NCBI GenBank assembly: GCA_945906765.1
Contig: CAMDRF010000012.1
Location: 1 to 44,692 of the forward strand
Origin: Nitrosovibrio sp. Nv4
GTDB lineage: Bacteria; Pseudomonadota; Gammaproteobacteria; Burkholderiales; SG8-39
Direction of reading: 5' to 3'
Length of the DNA: 44,692 nucleotides
A program made the position numbers and the translations under genes. Below are positions 1 through 9,781 of the stretch, in pieces (positions within the stretch are counted from its first letter, which is position 1; each line of letters opens with the position of its first letter). The notes under the pieces are model-generated. The model made no database searches and was not told the origin of the DNA. It was given only the letters and a program-made list of their open reading frames with translations.

Positions 1-56
1 TGCGGAAAGTCTTTCACCGCCTGCCTGCTGTCACCGAGCCACGTTACGGGCTTCAT
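1..56 (-). CDS. Toxin of the phage Gp49-like/HigB (RelE superfamily) type, 5' end only
   Basis: The ATG at 56-54 opens a frame that runs off the window edge after 18 codons, beginning MKPVTWLGDSRQAVKDFP. That start resembles type II toxins of the phage-derived Gp49-like family, small mRNA-cleaving enzymes usually followed by an HTH (Xre-type) antitoxin, which would lie outside the window. The gene is 48 bp beyond the 3' end of the tRNA gene, a common site for acquired DNA. A perfect -35/-10 pair lies directly upstream, with the -10 only 4 nt from the ATG, and there is no Shine-Dalgarno, so the mRNA is probably leaderless. The assignment rests on 18 residues and is moderately sure. Confidence 0.65.
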   Translation of the reverse strand, partial: MKPVTWLGDSRQAVKDFP

Positions 57-60
57 GGCC

Positions 61-88
61 ATTATATTGAAATGGATATAGCTGTCAA
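61..88 (-). promoter_or_regulatory. Consensus sigma-70 promoter of the toxin gene
   Basis: On the minus strand TTGACA (88-83), a 16-bp spacer and TATAAT (66-61) match both sigma-70 hexamers exactly. A transcript would start at about 53-56, on or next to the toxin ATG at 56, giving a leaderless mRNA. It is the strongest-looking promoter in the window and lies between the tRNA end and the toxin start. Confidence 0.75.
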
Positions 89-104
89 GACCGATAGCGG
101 ATCA

Positions 105-181
<77 letters not shown>

Positions 182-199
182 GCCGAAAGAGCTTACTGG

Positions 200-237
200 A
201 AAAAAGAAGGGCCGCCTCGGTTCACCCTCGGCGGCCC
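200..237 (-). terminator. Intrinsic terminator after rpoD
   Basis: Read on the minus strand, GGGCCGCC (237-230) pairs with GGCGGCCC (216-209) around a 13-nt loop, followed by TTCTTTTTT (208-200). It lies 27 bp past the rpoD stop and ends the rpsU-yqeY-dnaG-rpoD operon ahead of the tRNA. Confidence 0.85.
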
Positions 238-264
238 AAACTCCCTCATCCTCCGTCGTTCTTT

Positions 265-2550
<2,286 letters not shown>

Positions 2551-2625
2551 TCTTGCCTCGTGAACGCCCGACAATCGCCGGAGCGGAAAAAGGGCGCGAT
2601 TCTACCCTATGCAGCGCGCCCAGTC

Positions 2626-4413
2626 TCAGGTTTGACCGTCGGAGGCGAGCTTTTGTTCGAGCTGCTTTATCTCTGCAATCATCATGCCGTACCTGACGTG
2701 CTCGTCCTTGGTGAGCGCGCCCTTCTGCAGCCTTTGCAGCAGTTCGTCTCTTTCCAGCTTTTTGCGCCTGATATCCAGTTTGCGCAGTTCCTGAACGACC
2801 TGCTCCCGGGCCTCTTCCCGGGTGAGCTTGAGTTGCAAGGCATAGGCCTGCGCATTGAAAAGAAAATCGGCGTACGGCTCCTCCTGAAATCTCTCGATGA
2901 GCATCGCATCGGCGCTCTTCGCCGCCGCGGCGTCCGTGCGGCACCATTTGGCGACCTCGGCAAGCACCTGCCCGTCCTCGGTCCCGGAATCAATTGCAGA
3001 GAAATCGATTTCAGCCGCCACGCCCGGAAACGCGGTGACATACGCCAGCAGCTTCCATTCGTGCGACTGGGCGGGACGGGCCTGGGACTTCGCCGGCGCC
3101 GGCCGGCGATAAATTGGCGCTCCGGCCGGTTGAATGAGACTTTCAATATCTTCCGTGGAAACGCGGGCAAGAGACGCAAATTCTCGAAGTAGCTGCATTC
3201 GCAACGCGGGCGCTGTGAGTTTCTCGAGATGCGCTTTGGACGCGGTGAGGAATCCGGCGCGCCCCTCGGCATTGTTCAGGTCGTATTCGGAACGCAGTTC
3301 GGCGATGAGGAACTCGGACAAGGTGGGCGCCTCGCGCACCAGTTGCTCGAAGGCTTCCTTGCCATGCTTGCGGATGTAGCTGTCCGGATCGTCTTCCTCG
3401 GGCAGGAACAGGAAGCGGAGCGGTTTGCCATCCGTCGCCAGCGGCAGGCTGACTTCGAGCGCGCGCCAGGCCGCCTTGCGCCCCGCCTTGTCGCCATCGA
3501 AGGAGAACACCAGCTCGTCGGTGAGCCGAAGCAGCTTCGATACGTGCACCGGCGTGGTCGCGGTTCCAAGCGTTGCGACCGAGTAGCCGACGCCAAACTG
3601 CGCCAGCGCCACCACGTCCATGTAACCTTCGACCACCAGCACGCGGCCGGCGGCGCGCATGGCGTCGCGCGCCTGCACCAGACCGTAGACCTCGCGCCCT
3701 TTTTCAAACAGCGGCGTCTCTGGCGAGTTTAAATATTTGGGTTCGCCCTCGCCGAGCACACGGCCGCCGAAGCCGATCACCGCGCCGCGCGCATTCAGGA
3801 TCGGGAATATGATCCGGTCGCGGAAGCGGTCGTAGCGCTTGGCCTCGTTCGCGATCACCAGTCCCGCGTCCACCAGCGACTTGTGCTCGTAGTCCGCAAA
3901 CGCGTTCTTCAGCCCCTGCCAGTCGTTGGGCGCAAAGCCGATCCTGAAGCGCGCCGCGATCTCGCCGGTCAGCCCGCGGCCTTTCAGGTATTCGATGGCG
4001 CGCGGCGTCTTTTTCAGCTCGGCGCGGTAGAACTCCATCGCGCGCTCCGTCACCGCGGCGAGGCTGGTCTCCTGCTCCTTGCGCTCCGCCTCGCGCTGCG
4101 CGTCTTCGCCGCTGCGCGGCTGCATTTCCGGCACCTGCATGCCCGCCATTGAGGCCAGGTCCTTCACCGAATCGACGTAGCCCAGGCCGCCGTAGGACAT
4201 CAGGAAGCCGATCGCGTTGCCGTGCGCGCCGCAGCCGAAACAGTGATAGAACTGCTTCGCCGGACTGACGGTGAACGAGGGCGATTTTTCGTTGTGGAAC
4301 GGGCACAGGCCCTGGAAATTCGCGCCGCCCTTTTTCAGGCGCACGTAGCGCGAGACCACCTCGACGATGTCGACGCGGTTGAGGAGGTCCTGCTTGAACG
4401 GCTCGGGTATCAC
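2626..4413 (-). CDS. dnaG: DNA primase DnaG
   Basis: Synthesises RNA primers at the replication fork. The 595 residues (E. coli 581) contain the CHC2 zinc finger (Cys37, His40, Cys58, Cys61 in CPFH...CFGC), the catalytic core, the Toprim domain with VVEGYMDVVAL and the acidic SFDGDKAGRKAA, and a C-terminal DnaB-interacting region. Translation starts at GTG 4413, 23 bp after the yqeY stop; GGGG lies about 10 nt before it. Third gene of the rpsU-yqeY-dnaG-rpoD operon. Confidence 0.98.
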   Translation of the reverse strand: MIPEPFKQDLLNRVDIVEVVSRYVRLKKGGANFQGLCPFHNEKSPSFTVSPAKQFYHCFGCGAHGNAIGFLMSYGGLGYVDSVKDLASMAGMQVPEMQPRSGEDAQREAERKEQETSLAAVTERAMEFYRAELKKTPRAIEYLKGRGLTGEIAARFRIGFAPNDWQGLKNAFADYEHKSLVDAGLVIANEAKRYDRFRDRIIFPILNARGAVIGFGGRVLGEGEPKYLNSPETPLFEKGREVYGLVQARDAMRAAGRVLVVEGYMDVVALAQFGVGYSVATLGTATTPVHVSKLLRLTDELVFSFDGDKAGRKAAWRALEVSLPLATDGKPLRFLFLPEEDDPDSYIRKHGKEAFEQLVREAPTLSEFLIAELRSEYDLNNAEGRAGFLTASKAHLEKLTAPALRMQLLREFASLARVSTEDIESLIQPAGAPIYRRPAPAKSQARPAQSHEWKLLAYVTAFPGVAAEIDFSAIDSGTEDGQVLAEVAKWCRTDAAAAKSADAMLIERFQEEPYADFLFNAQAYALQLKLTREEAREQVVQELRKLDIRRKKLERDELLQRLQKGALTKDEHVRYGMMIAEIKQLEQKLASDGQT

Positions 4414-4436
4414 GAAGGAGCCCCGATTTTAGGCTT

Positions 4437-4883
4437 TTAGCCCTGCAATTTGGACTTCACCAGACCGGATACCTTGCCTATGTCGGTTCGGCCGGCAAGT
4501 CGGGGTTTCAGCAATGCCATGACTTTCCCCATGTCCTTGGCGCCGCTAGCCCCGGTCTCTGCGATGGCGGCGGAGATCGCCTGCGCGACTTCAACCTCGG
4601 AGAGCTGTTGCGGCAGGTAGGCCGAGAGCACCACGATCTCGGCCTTCTCGAGGTCGGCCAGGTCGTTGCGGCCGGCCTTTTCGAATTGGGCAATGGATTC
4701 GCGCCGCTGCTTCATCATCTTGTCGATGATGGCGAGGATGTCGGCGTCTGTCAGCACAACGCGTTCATCCACTTCCTTCTGCTTGATCGCCGCGAGCAGA
4801 AGGCGCACGGTGCCCAGACGCGCGGTTTCCTTCGCGCGCATCGCGGTCTTCATGTCTTCCGTAATTTTGTTTTTCAGTTGCAT
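4437..4883 (-). CDS. yqeY: YqeY (GatB/YqeY-domain) protein
   Basis: A 148-residue helical protein of the YqeY family, related to the C-terminal tail domain of the amidotransferase subunit GatB. Family landmarks seen are the N-terminal LKNKITEDMKTAMRAKE, the KQRRESIAQFEKAGRNDLADLE stretch and the C-terminal GAKDMGKVMALLKPRLAGR. A role in amidation or tRNA binding is inferred only from the GatB relationship. It sits between rpsU and dnaG, the usual arrangement in betaproteobacteria. The intrinsic terminator after rpsU ends immediately before its ATG, so expression depends on read-through or on an internal promoter. Confidence 0.95.
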   Translation of the reverse strand: MQLKNKITEDMKTAMRAKETARLGTVRLLLAAIKQKEVDERVVLTDADILAIIDKMMKQRRESIAQFEKAGRNDLADLEKAEIVVLSAYLPQQLSEVEVAQAISAAIAETGASGAKDMGKVMALLKPRLAGRTDIGKVSGLVKSKLQG

Positions 4884-4915
4884 AAATCAAAACGCCCCGG
4901 CATCAGGCCGAGGCG
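4884..4915 (-). terminator. Terminator/attenuator between rpsU and yqeY
   Basis: On the minus strand CGCCTCGGC (4915-4907) pairs with GCCGGGGCG (4901-4893), with one T-G pair and a 5-nt loop, and is followed by TTTTGATTT (4892-4884). The 3' arm holds the only Shine-Dalgarno-like sequence of yqeY, so the hairpin could limit both transcription and translation beyond rpsU. A terminator after rpsU is known in the E. coli macromolecular-synthesis operon. Confidence 0.8.
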
Positions 4916-4938
4916 TCGGGGAGTTGCCGTAGAGGCTC

Positions 4939-5151
4939 CTAGTACATTTTCTTCGGCAGCAACTGGCTGCGCAGGCGCTTGTGGTGGCGCTTCACGGCGG
5001 CGGCCAGCTTGCGCTTTCTTTCCGTGGTCGGCTTCTCGTAAAACTCACGCGCGCGCAGTTCAGTGAGCAGCCCGGTCTTCTCAACGGTGCGCTTGAAGCG
5101 GCGCATCGCCACTTCGAACGGCTCGTTTTCCTTGATGCGTACGGTCGGCAT
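4939..5151 (-). CDS. rpsU: 30S ribosomal protein S21
   Basis: A 70-residue basic protein with the S21 pattern: N-terminal [20 protein letters not shown], central [13 protein letters not shown] and an Arg/Lys-rich tail RHHKRLRSQ. It contributes to mRNA binding on the small subunit during initiation. AGGA lies 5 nt before the ATG. First gene of the macromolecular-synthesis operon, divergent from tsaD across 84 bp. Confidence 0.98.
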   Translation of the reverse strand: MPTVRIKENEPFEVAMRRFKRTVEKTGLLTELRAREFYEKPTTERKRKLAAAVKRHHKRLRSQLLPKKMY

Positions 5152-5187
5152 GCGGATCCTGTGTCACGGAAATTCGGAAAGGGCGAA

Positions 5188-5196
5188 ATTGTATCA
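5188..5196 (-). promoter_or_regulatory. Extended -10 promoter element for rpsU
   Basis: TGATACAAT on the minus strand is an extended -10 (TGn plus TACAAT, one mismatch to TATAAT), 37 bp upstream of the rpsU ATG. No good -35 is found at 16-18 bp spacing; a TTGTGA lies 21 bp away. This is the likely main promoter of the operon. Confidence 0.5.
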
Positions 5197-5235
5197 GAAT
5201 CGACGCCCGATCCATCACAATGGCCTCCCACCCCC

Positions 5236-6249
5236 ATGCTGATTCTGGGTATCGAGACCTCCTGCGACGAAACCGGACTGGCGATCTATGACGCCCAGGC
5301 CGGGAAGCTGCTCGCGCACGCGGTGCACTCCCAGATCGCGATGCACGAGGCGTACGGGGGCGTCGTGCCCGAACTGGCCTCCAGGGACCATGTCCGGAGG
5401 CTGGTACCGCTTAGCCGGCAGGTCCTCGAGCGCGCCGGGCGCAGGATCGCGGATATCGGCGCCATCGCCTATACGGAAGGCCCGGGGCTGGCCGGTGCGC
5501 TGCTCGCCGGCGCGGCGTTCGCGCGCAGTCTCGCGCAGGCGCTGGCTGTTCCCGCGATCGGCATCCACCACCTGGAAGGCCATCTCCTGTCGCCGCTGCT
5601 CTCGGCTCGGGCGCCCCAGTTTCCGTTCGTCGCGCTGCTGGTGTCCGGCGGCCATACGCAGCTGATGCGCGTGCAGCAGGTGGGCAGGTACGAACTGCTG
5701 GGTGAAACACAGGACGACGCGGCGGGCGAAGCCTTCGACAAGACGGCGCAACTGCTCGGCCTGGGCTATCCGGGCGGGCCCGCGCTGTCGAAGCTCGCGG
5801 AATCGGGCGATCCGAAGCGCTATCGCCTGCCGCGACCGATGATCGCGAGCGGAGACCTGGAGTTCAGCTTTTCGGGCCTGAAGACCGCTGTCTTGACGCT
5901 GTTGAAAAAAGAAATTCAACCGGAAAAGAAAGATCTGGCGCGAGAGTTCGTCGACGCTGTCGTGGATGTACTGGTTGCAAAATGCTTGCTGGCGATGCAA
6001 AAGACCGGCCTCACGCAACTCGTCGTCGCCGGCGGCGTCGGCGCCAACAAGCAATTGCGAGCCGCGCTGAACGCCAAGGCAGCCGAATCCGGTTTCGACG
6101 TGTTCTATCCCGAACCGGAGTTATGCACCGACAACGGCGCGATGATCGCCTTTGCTGCCGCGCTACGCCTGCAAGCCGGGAAAACCACCTCAGCGTCGGA
6201 GCATTCTTTCAGCGTCCGGCCTCGCTGGGACCTCGCGGCGCTTACCTAG
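5236..6249 (+). CDS. tsaD: tRNA N6-threonylcarbamoyladenosine transferase TsaD
   Basis: Transfers threonylcarbamoyl from TC-AMP to A37 of ANN-decoding tRNAs (t6A), together with TsaB and TsaE. The 337 residues start [13 protein letters not shown], carry the metal-binding HLEGH (His112, His116), the ATP-site LVSGGHTQL and the C-terminal [10 protein letters not shown] and CTDNGAMIA motifs. ATG 5236 matches the family start exactly; no Shine-Dalgarno is visible (a pyrimidine-rich stretch precedes it). The stop overlaps the convergent panE-like stop by 4 bp. Sua5, which makes its substrate, lies at the far end of this window. Confidence 0.97.
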   Translation: MLILGIETSCDETGLAIYDAQAGKLLAHAVHSQIAMHEAYGGVVPELASRDHVRRLVPLSRQVLERAGRRIADIGAIAYTEGPGLAGALLAGAAFARSLAQALAVPAIGIHHLEGHLLSPLLSARAPQFPFVALLVSGGHTQLMRVQQVGRYELLGETQDDAAGEAFDKTAQLLGLGYPGGPALSKLAESGDPKRYRLPRPMIASGDLEFSFSGLKTAVLTLLKKEIQPEKKDLAREFVDAVVDVLVAKCLLAMQKTGLTQLVVAGGVGANKQLRAALNAKAAESGFDVFYPEPELCTDNGAMIAFAAALRLQAGKTTSASEHSFSVRPRWDLAALT

Positions 6250-7190
6250 CTTTTCGCGGCAGCCTCGCGCGCCCGGCGCACTGCGTAAGTTTCGAGGTGG
6301 GTCGCCGCCACCTCCAGAACCGGCGTGGCGAGCGAGTACTGACGCGCGCGCCGCAGCATCGCGCCGAGGATATGGTCGCCCTCGGCCTGCGCGCCGGACT
6401 CGACGTCACGCAACATCGAGGCGGTGAACGGCGAGCCTTTCTGCGTCAGCATCTTGCTGTAGTTCGCACGCACGGCGTCGGGCGTGGCAAAGCCTTCCGC
6501 CTGCGCCACCGCCGCGCACTCGCCGAGCAGCGCGAGCGTGAGCGCGGCACCCGATCCGGTCGAGGCGATGTCGCCTATCGGCGCGCGCATCAGGCAAGTC
6601 ATTGCGGCGAGCGTCGCGAGCAGCACCCACTTGTCCCACATCGCCTGCTCGATCGCGTCCGCGAGCTTGATCTCGCTTTTCGCGCCGGCGGCGGCCGCGG
6701 CGAATGCATCGCAGAGGTCCTGCTGCGCCGCGTGACGCGCGCCGAATGCAATGCGGTGGAAGTCGTTCAGGTGCCTGATCTCGCCGTCCGGCGCGAGTGT
6801 CGAGGCAATGTAGGCGACACCGCCCAGCACGTGCTCGCGCCCGAAGCGCGCGTCCAGGAGACCCAGGTGGGACATGCCATTGAGCAGCGGCAGGACGTTT
6901 CCCTTGCCGCCAACCATGGCTGGCGCTATTGCATCAATGGCGCTCGGCAGGTCGTAGGCCTTGGCGGTGAACAGCACGATGTCGTAATCCGGCTTTACCT
7001 CTCCCGCGACCACGCACTTCGGCGTCAGAGACATGTCGCCGCCAGCCTTGCTCGAAATGCGCAGGCCGCTTTTCGCGAGCATCGCCGCGCGCTTCGGCCG
7101 CACCAGGAACGTGACATCCGCGCCCGCTTGCGCGAGCCTGCCGCCGAAATAACCGCCGACCGCACCCGCACCCAGCACCAGAATTTTCAT
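6246..7190 (-). CDS. Ketopantoate reductase family protein (PanE/ApbA)
   Basis: Predicted NADPH-dependent 2-dehydropantoate 2-reductase, which makes pantoate for coenzyme A, or a paralogue acting on another 2-keto acid. The 314 residues open with [19 protein letters not shown], a Rossmann GxGxxG loop, have the TAKAYD segment after the NADP domain, and a helical C-terminal domain with [14 protein letters not shown] (the family lysine). ATG 7190 overlaps the plsY stop as ATGA, implying coupled translation. The stop shares the palindrome CTAG (6246-6249) with the tsaD stop on the other strand. Several paralogues exist in such genomes, so a panE symbol is not assigned. Confidence 0.88.
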   Translation of the reverse strand: MKILVLGAGAVGGYFGGRLAQAGADVTFLVRPKRAAMLAKSGLRISSKAGGDMSLTPKCVVAGEVKPDYDIVLFTAKAYDLPSAIDAIAPAMVGGKGNVLPLLNGMSHLGLLDARFGREHVLGGVAYIASTLAPDGEIRHLNDFHRIAFGARHAAQQDLCDAFAAAAAGAKSEIKLADAIEQAMWDKWVLLATLAAMTCLMRAPIGDIASTGSGAALTLALLGECAAVAQAEGFATPDAVRANYSKMLTQKGSPFTASMLRDVESGAQAEGDHILGAMLRRARQYSLATPVLEVAATHLETYAVRRAREAAAKS

Positions 7191-7795
7191 GAGGTTTTCT
7201 TTTCTCCAAGACGAGGTTCGGTGCCGCGCACCAGCCTGACGATATTCTCGCGATGGCGCCAGATGAGCAGCAGCGAAATCGCGCCCACAACCGGCGTTAT
7301 GGGGGCAGGACCAAACAGTAACCACGCCCAAAATACGGCGAATACCGCCGAAATAATGGAAGCAAGTGAAATCATCCGGAAGAAAAATACGATGATGCCA
7401 AATGTCGCCAGGGCGCCCAGTCCGAGATACAAACTCAGGGAAGTTAAGACACCGGCCGCCGTGGCGACTCCCTTGCCGCCCTTGAAGCCGTGAAACGCGG
7501 GATAAAGGTGGCCGAGGAACGCCATCGCGCCCGCGAGCGGCGCCTCGAACCCGGCGGCCGCGCTCTCACCGGTGTAGAGCACCGTCAACCCCACCGCCAG
7601 CGCCCCCTTAGCCGCATCGCCAATCAGCGTCAGCGCTGCGGCGAGCTTGTTGCCGGTGCGCAGCACGTTGGTGGCGCCGGGATTGTGCGAGCCGTAACTG
7701 TGCGGATCGGGCAGGTTCATCAGCCGGCTCACCAGCACGGCGAAGGAAATCGACCCGAGCAGATAGGCCGCCAGCGCAATCAGTATCGTCTGCAT
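7187..7795 (-). CDS. plsY: Glycerol-3-phosphate acyltransferase PlsY
   Basis: Integral membrane enzyme that acylates glycerol-3-phosphate using acyl-phosphate, the first step of phospholipid synthesis. The 202 residues have several membrane helices and the three conserved cytoplasmic motifs: GSISFAVLVSR near the N-terminus, GSHNPGATNVLRT, and the glycine-rich HLYPAFHGFKGGKGVATAAG. It is divergent from folB across only 27 bp and translationally coupled to the panE-like gene downstream. Confidence 0.96.
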   Translation of the reverse strand: MQTILIALAAYLLGSISFAVLVSRLMNLPDPHSYGSHNPGATNVLRTGNKLAAALTLIGDAAKGALAVGLTVLYTGESAAAGFEAPLAGAMAFLGHLYPAFHGFKGGKGVATAAGVLTSLSLYLGLGALATFGIIVFFFRMISLASIISAVFAVFWAWLLFGPAPITPVVGAISLLLIWRHRENIVRLVRGTEPRLGEKKTS

Positions 7796-7808
7796 GGGGT
7801 CCGGATTC

Positions 7809-7814
7809 TATAAT
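7809..7814 (+). promoter_or_regulatory. TATAAT -10 element directly before folB
   Basis: A perfect TATAAT lies 8 nt before the folB ATG at 7823. Transcription would start at about 7820-7823, giving a leaderless or near-leaderless mRNA, consistent with the absence of a Shine-Dalgarno. The same AT-rich core reads TAGAAT on the minus strand and could be the plsY -10. No convincing -35 is seen for either. Confidence 0.5.
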
Positions 7815-7822
7815 CTATCGCC

Positions 7823-8173
7823 ATGGACTCCATTCTGGTGCGCGACCTGCGGATCGAAGTGCTGATCGGCATCCACAAGCGCGAGCGCCACGTGGCGCAG
7901 GCCGTCTCGATCGACCTGGACATCGGCATTCCCGGGACCACGGTGTTCGCCTCCGACAAGGTGGCCGACACCATCGACTACGAGCAGGTGGCGCTTGGGA
8001 TCCAGAAGCTGGCCGCCAGCGGCCACTTCAAGCTGGTGGAGACCTTCGCCGATCGCATCGCAAGACTGATCATCGACGATTTCAAGTCACCCTGGGTGAA
8101 GGTCAGCGCCGCCAAGATCGGCATCCTGCCCAACGCCAAGTTCGTCGGCGTATCGATAGAACGCAAACGTTAA
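7823..8173 (+). CDS. folB: Dihydroneopterin aldolase
   Basis: Cleaves 7,8-dihydroneopterin to 6-hydroxymethyl-dihydropterin and glycolaldehyde in folate synthesis. The 116 residues carry the family pattern: IEVLIGIHKRERHVAQ, the ADTIDYEQVA segment, and the LVETFADRIA motif with its conserved Glu, in a tunnel-fold protein of usual length. Monocistronic; a TATAAT lies 8 nt before the ATG. Its TAA stop overlaps the convergent ThDP-enzyme stop through TTAA (8170-8173). Confidence 0.95.
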   Translation: MDSILVRDLRIEVLIGIHKRERHVAQAVSIDLDIGIPGTTVFASDKVADTIDYEQVALGIQKLAASGHFKLVETFADRIARLIIDDFKSPWVKVSAAKIGILPNAKFVGVSIERKR

Positions 8174-9777
8174 AACTGGCTTGAGTATTGCGAGGGGTCG
8201 ATCCGCGCACCCACGACCAGCGGCCGGTCCTTCGGCCGCGCCCCCGCCAGCACGCGCTGCAGCGCGGCCGCATCATCCACCATCACTCCCTCGCAGCCCA
8301 TGGCGGGCGCAAGCTGCGCAAGATCGGTGGGCTCGATCAGCGTGCCCCAGCTCGGGTAATTCCGGTTCGCCTGCTTGATCTCGATGCGGTTCAGGCTGTT
8401 GTCGCAAAACACCACCAGCAGCAGGTCAAGGCCGAGGCTCGCTGCGAGGCGCAGTTCGCCTTGCACCATCGCCAGGCCGCCGTCACCCACGAAGCAGACC
8501 ACCGGCCGCGCGGGATTGAGAAGTTTGGCGACGATCGCCGCGGGCAACGAGTAGCCCATCGACGACAGGCCGTTGGTCATCAGCACCGAGCGCGGTTCGT
8601 ACGCCGTCCAGCCCTGGCCAACCAGCAGTTTGTGCGAGCCGACGTCGCTGGTGGCGATGGTCTCGCGCGGCAGCGCTTCGCGCACCGCGTCAACCACGTC
8701 GGTCGGATTGAGCCTGCCCTTGACGCGCCCGTTGTAATAAGCCGCGCGCAGGGCATCCCGGTGGCGCGCCACTTCCGCTGCCTTCCATCTCGCCTCGCCT
8801 TTCCAGCCTGCGGCGAGGGCATCGAGAATCGCCGCGATGTCGCCGACGAGTTCGACCTCGGCCGGATAGACCTGGTCGGTGTTGGGCACCGCATCGATAT
8901 GCACCGTCGGCACCGAAAGTTGCCACGGCTTGATCAATTCGACCGCATCGAAGCCGACTGCAAGCAGCAGATCGCAGCCCTTGAGGAAATCCCACATCAA
9001 GGCGTTGCACGCCATGTCGAGCGTACCGGCATAGCAGGCGTGGTCCTCGGCGAGCACGCCCTTCGCCATCGGCGCCACCACCACCGGCAGCCCGATCGTG
9101 TCCGCGAACCGCGCGAGCGCGACGTTGGCACCGGCACGTTGCGCAGCGATTCCCGCCAGCACCACGGGCCGGCGCGCCTTGCGCAGGCGATCCTGCAAAT
9201 CGAATTTCTCCGAATTTCCGGCAATCACCTGCAATGAAGCGTGCACGGCGCTAAGCGGCGGCAAGGACACCTCCGCGTCCGTCGCTTCCATCCCCACGAC
9301 ATCCGCGTGCGTCGTGATGTGCACCGGCCCGGGACGTTCCGCCATCGCCGTGCGCAGTGCTTTGCGCATCACGCTGCCGACCGTGTCGGGAGCCACCTGC
9401 GTCGCCCACTTGCTCACCGGCGAAAACATGAGATTGTGATTGAGCACCTGGTGGGTGAAGGTCTGCTCGCGCTTGCGCTCGATCTGCCCTGAGATCGCGA
9501 TCATCGGCACGCGATCGAGCCAGGCATTGGCCACCGCATTCACCATGTTCGACGACCCCGGCCCGAGGGTAGACATGCACACGCCGGGCCGCCCGGTGAG
9601 AAAGCCGTAGGCCTCGGCCATCAGGCCGGCGGTGCCTTCGCGCCGGCCGAGCACGAACTGCATCCCGGCGCGGCGCGCCGCTTCCATGAACTCGACGTTG
9701 GGATCGCCCGGGTAGCCGAACACATGGCCGACGCCCGCCGCCTTCAGGTACTGCACCATTACTTCCGAAACATTCAT
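8170..9777 (-). CDS. ThDP-dependent enzyme, acetolactate-synthase-like (copy 1)
   Basis: A 535-residue protein with the three-domain fold of 2-oxoacid-processing ThDP enzymes: N-terminal pyrimidine-binding domain with the activating Glu48 (GRREGTAGLMAEAYG), central domain, and C-terminal ThDP domain with GDGG (431-434) followed by CDNSLNRIE for Mg2+ and pyrophosphate. It resembles the large subunits of acetolactate synthase and benzoylformate-decarboxylase-type enzymes; the exact substrate cannot be told. It is the last gene of the LysR-headed operon, 4 bp after the TcuA-like gene. No small regulatory (ACT) subunit is nearby, which argues against an anabolic IlvB role. Confidence 0.88.
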   Translation of the reverse strand: MNVSEVMVQYLKAAGVGHVFGYPGDPNVEFMEAARRAGMQFVLGRREGTAGLMAEAYGFLTGRPGVCMSTLGPGSSNMVNAVANAWLDRVPMIAISGQIERKREQTFTHQVLNHNLMFSPVSKWATQVAPDTVGSVMRKALRTAMAERPGPVHITTHADVVGMEATDAEVSLPPLSAVHASLQVIAGNSEKFDLQDRLRKARRPVVLAGIAAQRAGANVALARFADTIGLPVVVAPMAKGVLAEDHACYAGTLDMACNALMWDFLKGCDLLLAVGFDAVELIKPWQLSVPTVHIDAVPNTDQVYPAEVELVGDIAAILDALAAGWKGEARWKAAEVARHRDALRAAYYNGRVKGRLNPTDVVDAVREALPRETIATSDVGSHKLLVGQGWTAYEPRSVLMTNGLSSMGYSLPAAIVAKLLNPARPVVCFVGDGGLAMVQGELRLAASLGLDLLLVVFCDNSLNRIEIKQANRNYPSWGTLIEPTDLAQLAPAMGCEGVMVDDAAALQRVLAGARPKDRPLVVGARIDPSQYSSQF

Positions 9778-9781
9778 CGGA

